DNA of 64,000 bases, taken from NCBI GenBank assembly GCA_036677145.1, contig JAKFFF010000101.1, positions 62,001 through 126,000 on the forward strand, in the 5' to 3' direction. The DNA is from CADEED01 sp036677145. Lineage in GTDB: Bacteria > Pseudomonadota > Gammaproteobacteria > Steroidobacterales > Steroidobacteraceae. The notes under the pieces are model-generated. The model did not search any database. It was given only the letters and a program-made list of their open reading frames with translations, and was not told the DNA's origin. Both the position numbers and the translations under genes were made by a program. Below, piece after piece: positions 8,780 through 18,158 of the stretch. Each line of letters opens with the position of its first letter. Positions within the stretch are counted from its first letter, which is position 1.

Positions 8780-9351
8780 GAGAACCACTCGCTTTCGCGG
8801 TGCCAATCGTCGGTCCAGAACATGAGCACGCGCAACGTTTCCGGCAAACGTCCGCGGCGTATGCCGGCACGCAGCGACACCCGGTAGTCGCGTTTCGCGG
8901 AAAGCTGCGGCGACAGCAGGAACGGCCATGCATCCACCGTACCCAGCGCCTCCAGCGCCTCCTCGAGCGTCGCATAACTGTGCTGCTCGCCGCTGGTCGC
9001 GTCGAGGTCGCGGGTGACGTAACGATCGCTGACCGCGTGATACAGCAGCTCGCGCTTGAGCGAGTACTCCGCCACGGTGTCGTCTATCCAGAAACGGCGC
9101 TCGCGCGACACCACGACGTCGACGTTGAAGGTGAGCGAGATCCCGTCCTTGAGCGCCGCGCGGATGCCATCGTTGACCGGGTAAGCCACGCGTGCGAACA
9201 GCTGGAACACGCCGTCTTCGACATTCACGTAGGCCGAGCGCACTTCGAGCACCCCGTCGAGCGCATCCGCGCGCACGGTTCCCGCGATGCCCGACGCCAG
9301 TAGCGCCGCGAGCAGCAGATTCCGGAAACCTGGGGTGCGCCCGAACAGCAT
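8761..9351 (-). CDS. DUF4390 exported protein
   Basis: A 196-residue protein with an N-terminal signal sequence or anchor (LLLAALLASGIAGTVRA) and a beta-rich body with alternating charged and aromatic residues, as in DUF4390 (e.g. SLTFNVDVVVSRERRFWIDD and the terminal RVLMFWTDDWHRESEWFSW). DUF4390 genes typically sit between rsmB and an NtrY-like kinase, as here. That placement suggests an envelope role linked to the kinase, but no activity is known. It begins 8 nt after rsmB ends and overlaps the kinase start. Confidence 0.85.
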   Translation of the reverse strand: MLFGRTPGFRNLLLAALLASGIAGTVRADALDGVLEVRSAYVNVEDGVFQLFARVAYPVNDGIRAALKDGISLTFNVDVVVSRERRFWIDDTVAEYSLKRELLYHAVSDRYVTRDLDATSGEQHSYATLEEALEALGTVDAWPFLLSPQLSAKRDYRVSLRAGIRRGRLPETLRVLMFWTDDWHRESEWFSWSLQR

Positions 9352-9359
9352 TCGTTCCT

Positions 9360-10745
9360 CTATTGACCTTGTCCGCCGAGCTTATTCAGACGGGCATAGT
9401 AGAAGCCATCGCTGCCCGCATCGCCACCCGGCAGCAATTGCCAGCCCACTTCGCGTTCCTGGAGGCCCGGCGGACGCGCAAGCCCGTCCGGCCAGCCGAC
9501 TGCACCGGCTTGCGGGTTGTCCCGCAGGAATCCCGCGACCACCGCCGCGTTTTCCGCCGGCAACACTGAACAGGTGCAGTAAACGAGACTGCCGCCGGGT
9601 CGAAGTAGTTCGAACGAAGTGGCGAGTATGGCCCGCTGGGCTTTCGCGAATGTTTCGAGGTCGGTCGCGCGACGCAGCAGTTTGATGTCCGGATGACGGC
9701 GGATCACGCCCGTCGCCGAACACGGCGCATCCACCAGCACGCGATCGAATGAGCCCGGAGCCAGGGATGGCGGCCGGCTACGCAGGTCGGCGGTCACCAG
9801 CAATGCGTCGCGGCCGGCACGCACCAGATTTTCACGGACTCGCGCGAGGCGCAAGGCATCGTCATCGACCGCGATGAGCTCCGCCAGGTCGGGCGTGCGC
9901 TGCGCGATGTGCAAGGTCTTGCCGCCCGGCGCCGCGCACGCATCGAGGACGCGCATGCCGGCGTGCGCATCGAGCAATGGCGCCGCGAGCTGCGCGCCGC
10001 AATCCTGCACGGACACCGCGCCGGTTTCGAATCCCGGCAAAGTCTGCACGGCCACCGGACGTTCCAGCACCACGGCGTCGTCGCGCCAGGGCACTGCCCG
10101 CGCTTCGCGGCCGAGCGCGCGCCACGAGCGCAGGAAATCTTCGACGGTCTGTTGCGCCGGATCGACCCGCAGGACCATTGGCGGATGTTCGTTGTTGGCC
10201 GCGAGGATCTGTTCGGCCTGCTCCGGCCAGGCAGCGAACAAGGCATCGCTCAACCAGCGCGGGTGCGCGTATTTTTGCGCGGGATCGGCGTCGGTCACGG
10301 CTAACAACCCGGCGCGTTCGGCGACGAAACGCCGCAGCACCGCATTGACGACACCGCTGGCACGGCCCTCGCCGACGATGCGGCTGGCATCCACCGCCAG
10401 ATGAACCTGCGCTTCCGGGGCGCCGCGCGAATATTCGACCTGATGCGCGGCTGTAACGAGCAGCGCCGAGAGGCGCGGCGCGAGTTCCTCGAACGGGCGG
10501 TTCACGAGCGGCGCGAGCGCGGGGGCGAGTCGCAGGTACCAGCGTAACGTGCCGAGCGCGATCGCACGCACCGCCGCGCGGTCGGTGCGCTCGTGCGCGG
10601 CTTCGAGCGCGACATCGGCGGAACGCCCTTCGAACACCACGGCATGCACGGCGAGCGCGGCGGTCGCCAGTGTTTCGGCACCCGGCGCGTGACGCTCCCG
10701 GCGCGGCTTCGCGGGTCCCCTGGCCGGAGCGCGTGATCGTTTCAT
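9360..10745 (-). CDS. rsmB: 16S rRNA (cytosine-967-C5)-methyltransferase
   Basis: This enzyme uses S-adenosylmethionine to methylate C967 in helix 31 of 16S rRNA. The N-terminal NusB-like RNA-binding domain (about residues 25-160) is followed by a Rossmann methyltransferase domain with the SAM motif DACAAPGGKT, motif IV VDAPCSATGVIRRHPD and motif VI VYCTCSVLPAEN, carrying both catalytic cysteines. The length of 461 residues includes a basic 25-residue N-terminal extension compared with about 429 in E. coli. I chose ATG 10745, which overlaps the fmt stop as ATGA. Farther upstream the frame only covers fmt sequence. Confidence 0.96.
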   Translation of the reverse strand: MKRSRAPARGPAKPRRERHAPGAETLATAALAVHAVVFEGRSADVALEAAHERTDRAAVRAIALGTLRWYLRLAPALAPLVNRPFEELAPRLSALLVTAAHQVEYSRGAPEAQVHLAVDASRIVGEGRASGVVNAVLRRFVAERAGLLAVTDADPAQKYAHPRWLSDALFAAWPEQAEQILAANNEHPPMVLRVDPAQQTVEDFLRSWRALGREARAVPWRDDAVVLERPVAVQTLPGFETGAVSVQDCGAQLAAPLLDAHAGMRVLDACAAPGGKTLHIAQRTPDLAELIAVDDDALRLARVRENLVRAGRDALLVTADLRSRPPSLAPGSFDRVLVDAPCSATGVIRRHPDIKLLRRATDLETFAKAQRAILATSFELLRPGGSLVYCTCSVLPAENAAVVAGFLRDNPQAGAVGWPDGLARPPGLQEREVGWQLLPGGDAGSDGFYYARLNKLGGQGQ

Positions 10746-11683
10746 GTCCCGAGCCTCAGGCCCGCAAGTCGGACAGCATTGGCGAAATCGCGCGCGGACA
10801 CGGGACGCTTCCCGGCACGCTGCAACTCGCGCACGGCGAGCACGCCCTCGCCACAGACCACGTGCAGGCCGTCGTCGGAGACGCCGAGCACCGTACCCGG
10901 CGCACCATGTCCCGGCGTGAAATCCGCCACCTGGGCGCGCAGCAGTTTGAGCGGCTCGCCCGCGAGCAGCGTCTCGGCCACCGGCCACGGATTGAACGCA
11001 CGGATTTTCCGGTCGAGGATCACGGCGGGTTCACTCCAGTCGATGCGGGCTTCGGATTTTTCGAGCTTCGGGGCATGAGTCACGCCGGTGGTGGGTTGTG
11101 CGCGGGCCTTCAGCGTGCCCGCGGCCAGACCGTCGAGCGCTTCCATCAGTGCGGCCGCGCCGAGCTCCGACAACACGTCGTGCAGATCGCCCGCCGTGTC
11201 GTGCATGCCTATGGGATGCCGCCTTTCCAGCAGCATCGGTCCGGTGTCCAGGCCCTCATCGAGCTGCATGATGGTCACGCCGGTTTCGGAATCCCCGGCG
11301 AGCAACGCGCGCTGGATCGGCGCCGCGCCGCGCCAGCGCGGCAGCAGCGAACCGTGAATGTTCACGCAGCCCAGGCGCGGCAGTGTCAGCACCTCGCTCG
11401 GCAGGATGAGTCCGTACGCCACCACCACGAGGATGTCGGGCGCCCAGTCGACCAACGGCTGGCGCGCTTCCGGCGTCCGCAGATTCGTCGGCTGCGCCAC
11501 GGGCACTCCCGCTTCCAGCGCAAGTAGTTTGACGGGAGAGCTGCGCAATTCACGGCCGCGGCCGGCCGGCCGGTCGGGTTGCGTCAGTACTCCCACCACG
11601 CGATGCGCGGAAGCCAGGCACGCGCGCAGCGCGGGCAGCGCGAATTGCGGCGTGCCCGCAAAGGCGATTCTTAGAGATGTCAT
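10742..11683 (-). CDS. fmt: Methionyl-tRNA formyltransferase
   Basis: It formylates initiator Met-tRNA using 10-formyl-tetrahydrofolate. The 313 residues begin with the formyltransferase Rossmann fold (RIAFAGTPQFA) and carry the family signature NIHGSLLPRWRGAAPIQRA with the catalytic Asn and His, and the following Asp in LDEGLDTGPML. The C-terminal tRNA-binding barrel starts near residue 205. It lies between def and rsmB, the usual arrangement; def removes the formyl group that fmt adds. The start ATG at 11683 is 33 nt after def ends. Confidence 0.97.
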   Translation of the reverse strand: MTSLRIAFAGTPQFALPALRACLASAHRVVGVLTQPDRPAGRGRELRSSPVKLLALEAGVPVAQPTNLRTPEARQPLVDWAPDILVVVAYGLILPSEVLTLPRLGCVNIHGSLLPRWRGAAPIQRALLAGDSETGVTIMQLDEGLDTGPMLLERRHPIGMHDTAGDLHDVLSELGAAALMEALDGLAAGTLKARAQPTTGVTHAPKLEKSEARIDWSEPAVILDRKIRAFNPWPVAETLLAGEPLKLLRAQVADFTPGHGAPGTVLGVSDDGLHVVCGEGVLAVRELQRAGKRPVSARDFANAVRLAGLRLGT

Positions 11684-11716
11684 GCAGGCGCCGGGCGATC
11701 CTTTGCCGTCAGCGCA

Positions 11717-12256
11717 TCAGTAGGCGCGAGCGGCGGCCGCCTCACGGGTGCTGTTCGCGCGTTCCTTGCGATCCTTGTCGAGCTTCTTGCGAATGCGCTC
11801 GCGCTTGAGGTCCGACAGGTAGTCGACAAAGAGCTTGCCCTGGAGGTGATCCATCTCGTGCTGCAGGCACACGGCCGCAAGCCCCTCGAGGTCGACTTCA
11901 AAAGTCTTTCCGGTCTGGTCCTGGGCGCGCGCGCGGACTTTCGCGGCGCGTTTCACCTCGTCGAAAATACCCGGCACGGACAGGCAGCCTTCTTCGGTCA
12001 CGCCCGAGCCTTCGGCGGTCAGGATCTCGGGATTGCAGAACACGTACGGCTCGTTCTTGCCTTCCGACACATCCATGACGATCAGGCGCCGGTGGAAGTC
12101 CACCTGGGTCGCGGCCAGGCCCACGCCCGGAGCGGCGTACATGGTTTCGAACATGTCCTTCACCATCTGCGCCAACGCCGAATCGAACACCTCGACAGGC
12201 TTTGCCTTGGTGCGAAGACGGGGGTCCGGGTATTCAAGAATTTGCAGGCGCGCCAT
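11717..12256 (-). CDS. def: Peptide deformylase
   Basis: A metal-dependent hydrolase that removes N-formyl from new proteins at the ribosome exit. All three motifs are present: GVGLAATQ, EGCLSVP (metal-binding Cys) and QHEMDHLQGKLF (two metal-binding His and the catalytic Glu). The 179-residue length is normal, with a basic Arg/Lys/Ala-rich tail of about 25 residues. I chose ATG 12256, where the conserved N terminus MARLQILEYPDPRLR begins; the longer open frame upstream runs through the divergent promoter region. Confidence 0.97.
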   Translation of the reverse strand: MARLQILEYPDPRLRTKAKPVEVFDSALAQMVKDMFETMYAAPGVGLAATQVDFHRRLIVMDVSEGKNEPYVFCNPEILTAEGSGVTEEGCLSVPGIFDEVKRAAKVRARAQDQTGKTFEVDLEGLAAVCLQHEMDHLQGKLFVDYLSDLKRERIRKKLDKDRKERANSTREAAAARAY

Positions 12257-12385
12257 GATGTTCCGCTCGATTGCTGCTAATGTTTGGGCGATTCGGTCGT
12301 GGTTCAAAGGATTGCTCGGCGACGGTGTGCTGATCCCGTGATCCAGCGCACAGACTTGACAATAGATCGAGCCCATCGTGCCGCG

Positions 12386-12404
12386 GCGGATTATAACAGT
12401 GGGG
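12386..12404 (+). promoter_or_regulatory. Possible promoter -10 for the LysM gene
   Basis: In the 182-nt region between divergent def and the LysM gene, TATAAC at 12392-12397 stands out from the GC-rich background. It sits about 40 nt before the LysM start. A good -35 word, TTGACA at 12356-12361, is present but 30 nt away, which is too far, and I see no match at the right distance. The call rests on the -10 only. Confidence 0.3.
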
Positions 12405-12438
12405 TCCGCTTGCCCCACCCAGTATTGAGGAGTGGAGG

Positions 12439-13686
12439 ATGTCTTTTAATCAACGACTTAGGGAGCCCCGCGTGCTCAGGATCCTGGCCCCGAGAATGCT
12501 CGCACTGGTGGTCTTTTGCGCAGCCGTGCTGCTCGTGGCCGGTTGCCGTTCGGCCCCTGCCGATACCGTGGAATCCGCACCTGTGGCGGCGGGCCCGGTG
12601 GATACCGCCCCGGCCCAGACCGCCGACGACCTTACGGCCACCGAGGCCGCGATCGCTGGTTTCAACGATGGTCCGGACACGCCCGCTCCTGCCCAGACCG
12701 CGCAACTCATTCGTCCCGATGCTCCGCAGAACTACACCGTTCGGCGCGGCGATACGCTGTGGGACATCGCTGCAGTGTTCCTGAAGGACCCGTGGTTCTG
12801 GCCCGAGATCTGGCAGATCAACCCACAGGTCGAAAACCCGCACCTTATCTATCCGGGTGATGTGCTTTCGCTGGCGTACGGCGCCGGCGGCGACGCGCAG
12901 GTGAGCATTTCGCAGTACAGCGGAGCGCGTCTGTCGCCCCGTCTGCGCAGCGAATCGCTCGACGGCCCCATCGATTCGATCCCGTTCTCGGCCATTGCCG
13001 CGTTCCTCTCGAAGCCCTCCGTGCTCACGCGCGACCAGGCCACCCGGGCTCCGCACGTGCTCGCGTTCCGCGATCACCACATGGTCGGCTCCGCGGGTTT
13101 CGAAGTTTACGTGCGCGGCCTCAAGTCGCCGCCGCTGAACCAGCGCTTCTCGGTCATGCACGTCGGTGATCCGATCGTCGATCCGGAAACCAATGATCTC
13201 GTCGGCTACCAGGCCGCGTACGTCGCGACAGCTGTCGTGAATGCGCCGGGCAAGGAAGTGACGAAAGCGGTGCTGACGGAAGGCGCGCGCGAAATTCTGC
13301 AGGGCGACCGGCTGATCACGCAGGAAGGCGACACGCCGCTGACGTTCTCGCCGCACGCTCCGAAGTCGAACATCGTTGGCCAGATCATCGCCGTGACGGA
13401 TGACGCCACGCAGATCGGCCAGTACCAGGTAGTGGTCGTGAATCGCGGCGAGAAGCACGGCCTCGCGCCGGGCGCCGTGCTCGCCATCGACCAGAAGGGC
13501 GCAGTGGTGCACGACCGGTTCCGCAACCATCCGTGGTTGAAGGATCCGTACGGCCCGATGGTGCAGTTGCCGTACGAACGTGCCGGAACGCTCATCGTGT
13601 TCAAGGTCTTCGATCGCGTGAGCTACGGTCTCGTGATCGGTGCGCGCGGTCCCATGCAGGTCGCGGATCGCGTCTACAACCCCTGA
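12439..13686 (+). CDS. LysM-domain lipoprotein upstream of dprA
   Basis: The 415-residue protein has a basic N-region, a hydrophobic stretch and a lipobox (LLVAGC), so it should be lipid-anchored. A Pro/Ala/Thr-rich linker precedes one LysM domain (about residues 96-142, YTVRRGDTLWDIAAVFLKDP) that binds glycan strands of peptidoglycan. A large beta-rich region of about 250 residues follows, with two repeated polypeptide-export-like segments ending in VADRVYNP. LysM proteins of this length are a conserved neighbour of dprA in gammaproteobacteria. Ribosome-site-like purines lie directly before the ATG. A terminator separates it from dprA. Confidence 0.9.
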   Translation: MSFNQRLREPRVLRILAPRMLALVVFCAAVLLVAGCRSAPADTVESAPVAAGPVDTAPAQTADDLTATEAAIAGFNDGPDTPAPAQTAQLIRPDAPQNYTVRRGDTLWDIAAVFLKDPWFWPEIWQINPQVENPHLIYPGDVLSLAYGAGGDAQVSISQYSGARLSPRLRSESLDGPIDSIPFSAIAAFLSKPSVLTRDQATRAPHVLAFRDHHMVGSAGFEVYVRGLKSPPLNQRFSVMHVGDPIVDPETNDLVGYQAAYVATAVVNAPGKEVTKAVLTEGAREILQGDRLITQEGDTPLTFSPHAPKSNIVGQIIAVTDDATQIGQYQVVVVNRGEKHGLAPGAVLAIDQKGAVVHDRFRNHPWLKDPYGPMVQLPYERAGTLIVFKVFDRVSYGLVIGARGPMQVADRVYNP

Positions 13687-13711
13687 CGCATTTCTGTTCG
13701 AATTGACGAAT

Positions 13712-13745
13712 AAGGGCCAGCCAGTGTGCTGGCCCTTTCGTTTTA
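13712..13745 (+). terminator. Rho-independent terminator after the LysM gene
   Basis: A 10-bp stem (aagggccagc at 13712-13721, gctggccctt at 13728-13737) with a 6-nt loop is followed by TCGTTTTA. It lies only 11 nt before the dprA start, so dprA needs readthrough or its own start site. Confidence 0.85.
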
Positions 13746-13755
13746 GGCTGTCGCG

Positions 13756-14871
13756 ATGGATCTCGACGCATCGGCGATGCGCCGGCGGCTGTGCGTGGCG
13801 GCGCGCGCTCCCGGCTTCACGGCCGCCCAATTCACGCAACTCGCCGCCCGGTTCCCCGAACTCGCGGCGCTCGACGGTGGCGGCGGCGACACGCTCGCAC
13901 CGCTCAAGCTAACTACCGCCGCCGCGGACTGGCTGGCGGCGCCCGAGGCGCGCCTGGTCGACGCAGACCTGCGCTGGCTGGACGCATCGGGCGTCACGCT
14001 CGTCGCGGCGACCGATTCGCGTTATCCCCCACTGCTGCTGCGCCTGTCTGACGCGCCTGCCGTGTTGTACGTGCGCGGCGATCCGGCTGTGCTCGCCGAA
14101 CCGCAACTCGCGATGGTCGGGAGCCGCATTTCCACGCCGGCGGGCCGCGAAACCGCCCGCGCCTTCGCCGGCGCTTTCGCGCGCGCGGGTCTGGTCGTGA
14201 CCAGCGGACTGGCTCTTGGCATCGACGCGGCCAGTCACACCGGCGCCCTGGATGCGGGTGGTGACAGCATCGCTGTGCTCGGCACCGGCCTCGACGTGAT
14301 TTATCCCGCCGCGAACGCCGGACTGGCGGATCGCATCGCCCAACACGGCGCGGTGATAACGGAATTCCCTCCCGGCACGCCGGCGATGAAACAGAACTTT
14401 CCGCACCGGAACCGGATCATTGCCGGCCTGAGCTGCGGCACCCTGGTGGTGGAGGCGGCCTGCCGTTCCGGGTCGCTGATCACCGCGCGGCTGGCCGGCG
14501 ACGCCGGCCGGGAGGTGTTCGCCATCCCCGGTTCCATCCGCAGCGAGCTGTCGCGCGGCTGCCATCAGCTCATCCGGCAAGGCGCCAAGCTGGTCGAGCG
14601 GCCGGAGGATGTGCTGGTCGAGGTCAAGATTTCCCTTATGGACCAGATAGTTGCGTCGCCCCCAGACGCCCCCTCAAGCGTCCGCACGTTGGACAAGGAA
14701 TACAAAATCCTGTTAGATGCGCTCGCCTTTGAGCCGGCAGGCGTCGATAGCTTGATCGAACGCACGGGAATGAACGGCGAATCGATCGCTTCGATGCTGC
14801 TGATTCTGGAGCTCGACGGGCACGTGGCGCCGCACCCCGGCGGCCGATACATCCGCGTGGCAGGACCATGA
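13756..14871 (+). CDS. dprA: DNA-processing protein DprA
   Basis: DprA loads RecA onto incoming single-stranded DNA during natural transformation. The 371 residues show a short helical N-terminal domain, the extended Rossmann fold (MVGSRISTPAGRETARAFAG, VVTSGLALGIDAASHTGAL, FPHRNRIIAGLS, VVEAACRSGSLITARLAGDA) and a C-terminal winged-helix domain (about 300-365). It overlaps smg by 4 nt (ATGA) and leads the dprA-smg-topA string. The presence of dprA alone does not show competence; no other competence genes are in the window. Confidence 0.95.
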   Translation: MDLDASAMRRRLCVAARAPGFTAAQFTQLAARFPELAALDGGGGDTLAPLKLTTAAADWLAAPEARLVDADLRWLDASGVTLVAATDSRYPPLLLRLSDAPAVLYVRGDPAVLAEPQLAMVGSRISTPAGRETARAFAGAFARAGLVVTSGLALGIDAASHTGALDAGGDSIAVLGTGLDVIYPAANAGLADRIAQHGAVITEFPPGTPAMKQNFPHRNRIIAGLSCGTLVVEAACRSGSLITARLAGDAGREVFAIPGSIRSELSRGCHQLIRQGAKLVERPEDVLVEVKISLMDQIVASPPDAPSSVRTLDKEYKILLDALAFEPAGVDSLIERTGMNGESIASMLLILELDGHVAPHPGGRYIRVAGP

Positions 14872-15368
14872 AGCCAACGACAACCGGCGACAGCATGACC
14901 GGAAGTGTTTTAGACATTCTTATTTACGTGTTCGACCAGTACATGCTGGCCGAAGCCCCCGAGGTGCCTGAGCGCGAAGCGCTCGCCGCGGATCTCGAAC
15001 GCGCGGGTTTTGGCCGTCACAACGTCGAACGCGCACTCGACTGGCTGGCCGATCTCGCCGGGGAGCGCTCCCGCCCCGACATCGATTCCACGCAGCCGTC
15101 CCTGCGCATCTTCGCTGAAGAGGAGCTCGAGCGAATCTCGACCGGCTGCCGTGGCTACCTGTTGCAACTCGAGCAGCAGGGCATCCTCTCGCCGCTGCAG
15201 CGCGAAATCGTGATTGATCGTCTGGTCGCTCTCGATAGTGAAGAAATCGACATCGACCGTCTCAAGTGGCTCGTACTCATGGTGCTGTCGAGCCAGCCCG
15301 GTCAGGAGCAGGCCTGCGCGCGCATGGAAGACCTGGTATTCGACGAATCGGATTCGCTCCCCAACTAA
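14868..15368 (+). CDS. smg: Smg family protein (DUF494)
   Basis: A 166-residue acidic helical protein matching Smg/DUF494: the opening VLDILIYVFDQYM, the central helical block and the ending LVLMVLSSQPGQEQACARMEDLVFD are characteristic. Smg is regularly found between dprA and topA in beta- and gammaproteobacteria, as here, with a 4-nt overlap upstream and a 1-nt overlap with topA. Its function is not established. Confidence 0.93.
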   Translation: MKPTTTGDSMTGSVLDILIYVFDQYMLAEAPEVPEREALAADLERAGFGRHNVERALDWLADLAGERSRPDIDSTQPSLRIFAEEELERISTGCRGYLLQLEQQGILSPLQREIVIDRLVALDSEEIDIDRLKWLVLMVLSSQPGQEQACARMEDLVFDESDSLPN

Positions 15369-17962
15369 TGGCCGAAAACCTCGTAATCGTCGAGTCTCCC
15401 GCCAAAGCGAAGACCATCAAGAAGTATCTCGGCAAGGACTTTGAGGTCCTCGCATCGTACGGACACGTGCGCGACCTGATTCCGAAAGAAGGCGCTGTCG
15501 ATCCCGACAAGCACTTCAAGATGAGTTACCAGTCGATCGAGCGCAACGAAAAACACGTTGAAGCCATCGCGCGTGCGCTGAAGAAATCCAAGAATCTCTA
15601 CCTGGCGACCGACCCGGATCGCGAGGGAGAGGCCATCTCCTGGCATCTGCGCGAGCTCCTCGAAGAGCGCGGCGATCTCAAGGGCAAGGAAGTCAAACGC
15701 GTCGTTTTCTACGAAATCACCAAGGGTGAAGTGCAGCGCGCCGTGGCCGAGCCACGCGACCTGTCACTCGACCTGGTCAACGCGCAGCAGGCGCGCCGCG
15801 CGCTCGACTATCTCGTCGGCTTCAATCTCTCGCCGCTGCTGTGGAAGAAGGTACGGCGCGGACTGTCCGCCGGCCGCGTGCAGAGTCCGGCGCTGCGCAT
15901 GATCTGCGAGCGCGAACATGAAATCAGCATCTTCAAGCCGCAGGAATACTGGACGCTCGAGGCCGAAGGCGAACACAGCGCCCAGACCTTCCCGCTGAAA
16001 CTCACCGAGTTCAACGGCCAGAAGGTCGAGCAGTTCAGCTTCACGAACGAAGAAGCGGCGCGCAACGTCGAGCAGTCCCTCAAGGATGCGGCGCAGGGAT
16101 TCCTGCACGTCGTGTCCATCGACAAGAAGCAGCGCCGGCGCAATCCGTCGCCGCCGTTCACCACCTCGACCCTGCAGCAGGAAGCCGCGCGCAAACTCGG
16201 CTACTCCGCCCAGCGCACGATGCGGCTCGCCCAGCAGCTATATGAAGGTGTCGACTTCGGCGAGGGCAGCATCGGTCTCATCACCTACATGCGCACGGAC
16301 TCCGTGAATCTCGCCGTCGACGCGGTGCGCGAGATGCGCGAGGTGATCGAGAAGGAATACGGCAAGGAAGCGGTGGCCGAGGAGCCGCGCGTCTACAAAA
16401 CGAAGTCGCGCAACGCGCAGGAAGCGCACGAAGCCATCCGCCCGACTTCCGCCGCGATTCTGCCCTCGAAGCTCGAGGGCAAGGTCGACCCGGATCAATA
16501 CAAGCTTTATTCGCTCATCTGGAAGCGCGCCGTCGCCTCGCAGATGGCGCACGCATTGTTCGATACCGTCGCCGTGGACATGGTGCCCAGCAAACATGCC
16601 GAAGGTGGCAACGGGGCATCCACCGGACGCCATTCACTGCGCGCGAATGGTTCGACGCTGATCAAGCCCGGCTACATCGCCGTCTACCAGGAAGACGTCG
16701 ACGACAGCAAACCGGAAAACGAGAACGACCGCATTCTTCCGGCCATGAAGGAAGGCGACGTCGTCACTCTTCTGAATGTGCATGGCGACCAGCATTTCAC
16801 CGAACCGCCGCCGCGTTATTCCGAAGCTTCGCTGGTGAAGGCTCTAGAAGAGCACGGCATCGGCCGTCCCTCGACCTACGCCTCCATCATCTCGACGCTC
16901 AAGGATCGCGAATACGTCGACATGGACAATCGCCGGTTCATCCCGACGGACATCGGCAAGATCGTTGGCGGCTTCCTGTCGAAGCACTTCCACAAGTACG
17001 TCGAATATGGCTTCACGGCCGCGCTCGAAGACGAGCTCGACGCCGTGTCGCGCGGCGAGGAAGCCTGGACCGAGCCGCTCAGAAAGTTCTGGAAGCCGTT
17101 CATCACACAGGTCGAGCACATCGAGAAGAACGTCTCGCGCGAGGAAGTCGCGCAGGCACGCGAGCTCGGCAAACATCCGGAGAGCGGCAAACCGATCACG
17201 GTGCGCATGGGCCGTTTCGGCCCGTTCGTGCAGATCGGCACCAAGGACGACGAAGAAAAGCCGAAGTTCGCGGGACTGCGTCCCGGGCAGAAGATGGATC
17301 TCATCAAGCTGCCCGAGGCCCTCGAACTCTTCAAACTACCGATCACGCTCGGCGCCACCGCCGAGGGCGAGCCCGTGCAGGCGAACATCGGCCGCTTCGG
17401 CCCGTACATCAAGTACGGCGCCAAGTACGTCTCGCTGAAGCCACCGGATGATCCGTACACGGTGACGCTCGAACGCGCGCTCGAAGTCATCCGCCTGAAG
17501 AAGGAAGCGGATGCGAACCGCATCATCCAGGACTTCGGCGTCGACAACATCCAGGTGCTCAACGGCCGTTACGGGCCTTACATCACCGACGGAAAGCGCA
17601 ATGCGCGCATTCCGAAGGACATGGATCCAAAGGCCGTGACACTCGAGTTGTGCCGCGAGCTGCTCGCGGTTGCACCGCTTCGTGGCACGTCCCGATTCGG
17701 CCGCAAGAAAACAGCGAACGCGAAAACAGGCGCAGCCGGGAAGGAAGCGGCGCCGGGCGCGGCTGACGCGCCGGCGGCCACGAAGCCCGCGAAGAAAGCC
17801 GCGGCGAAGAGCGCAAAAAAGACGGACGCCGCGAAGGTCCCCGAGAAGAAAGCCGCCGCGCCCAAAAAGAAAGCGGCTGCACGCGCATCGAGCACGAAAA
17901 GCGCGAGTGCCGAACCCAAAAAATCCGCCGCGAAATCGAAGAAGAGCGAAAGAAAATCCTGA
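15368..17962 (+). CDS. topA: DNA topoisomerase I (type IA)
   Basis: It relaxes negative supercoils through a 5'-phosphotyrosine intermediate. The 864 residues contain the Toprim domain (VIVESPAKAKTIKKYLG, with ATDPDREGEAISWHL as the acidic metal site) and the active-site Tyr307 in GLITYMRTDSVNL. After the core there are topoisomerase C-terminal repeats, visible as GRFGPFVQIG, GRFGPYIKYG and GRYGPYITDG. The Cys4 zinc ribbons found at the C terminus of E. coli TopA are absent. The protein ends in a tail of about 120 residues rich in Lys and Ala that resembles histone H1 and probably binds DNA. The ATG overlaps the smg TAA by one base; no gap separates the two genes. Confidence 0.97.
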   Translation: MAENLVIVESPAKAKTIKKYLGKDFEVLASYGHVRDLIPKEGAVDPDKHFKMSYQSIERNEKHVEAIARALKKSKNLYLATDPDREGEAISWHLRELLEERGDLKGKEVKRVVFYEITKGEVQRAVAEPRDLSLDLVNAQQARRALDYLVGFNLSPLLWKKVRRGLSAGRVQSPALRMICEREHEISIFKPQEYWTLEAEGEHSAQTFPLKLTEFNGQKVEQFSFTNEEAARNVEQSLKDAAQGFLHVVSIDKKQRRRNPSPPFTTSTLQQEAARKLGYSAQRTMRLAQQLYEGVDFGEGSIGLITYMRTDSVNLAVDAVREMREVIEKEYGKEAVAEEPRVYKTKSRNAQEAHEAIRPTSAAILPSKLEGKVDPDQYKLYSLIWKRAVASQMAHALFDTVAVDMVPSKHAEGGNGASTGRHSLRANGSTLIKPGYIAVYQEDVDDSKPENENDRILPAMKEGDVVTLLNVHGDQHFTEPPPRYSEASLVKALEEHGIGRPSTYASIISTLKDREYVDMDNRRFIPTDIGKIVGGFLSKHFHKYVEYGFTAALEDELDAVSRGEEAWTEPLRKFWKPFITQVEHIEKNVSREEVAQARELGKHPESGKPITVRMGRFGPFVQIGTKDDEEKPKFAGLRPGQKMDLIKLPEALELFKLPITLGATAEGEPVQANIGRFGPYIKYGAKYVSLKPPDDPYTVTLERALEVIRLKKEADANRIIQDFGVDNIQVLNGRYGPYITDGKRNARIPKDMDPKAVTLELCRELLAVAPLRGTSRFGRKKTANAKTGAAGKEAAPGAADAPAATKPAKKAAAKSAKKTDAAKVPEKKAAAPKKKAAARASSTKSASAEPKKSAAKSKKSERKS

Positions 17963-18158
17963 TCGCTTATGTTCAATCTGCCACGCCAGTGCGATTGAAT
18001 TAAGTCCAAACGCGGAGTAGCGTCGCCAGCGGGTCCTGGATATCACGGCGCGAGAATCACAACGCGCTGCTCGCGGCAATCAAGAAGAACCGCCGCGCTC
18101 CCGAGGGCTTTGCTCGGCGTGTGTCCGGAATAATCAGGTTCTCAGGGGATACGTTCAA

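Noticed and set aside
6944..8887. A 647-residue open frame on the plus strand across the NtrY-like kinase
   Set aside because: It lies antisense to a kinase with all motifs and its composition (His, Arg, Gln rich) is that of a shadow frame.
12356..12397. TTGACA and TATAAC as a promoter pair
   Set aside because: The spacing of 30 nt is far outside the 16-18 nt range, so only the -10 is kept as a weak call.
12391..13839. A 482-residue minus-strand frame opposite the LysM gene
   Set aside because: It has shadow composition and would cross a terminator and the start of dprA.
17963..18158. A terminator or small RNA between topA and the protease gene
   Set aside because: A weak hairpin (ccgag/ctcgg near 18100) lacks a T run and no promoter could be recognised; nothing else is supported.
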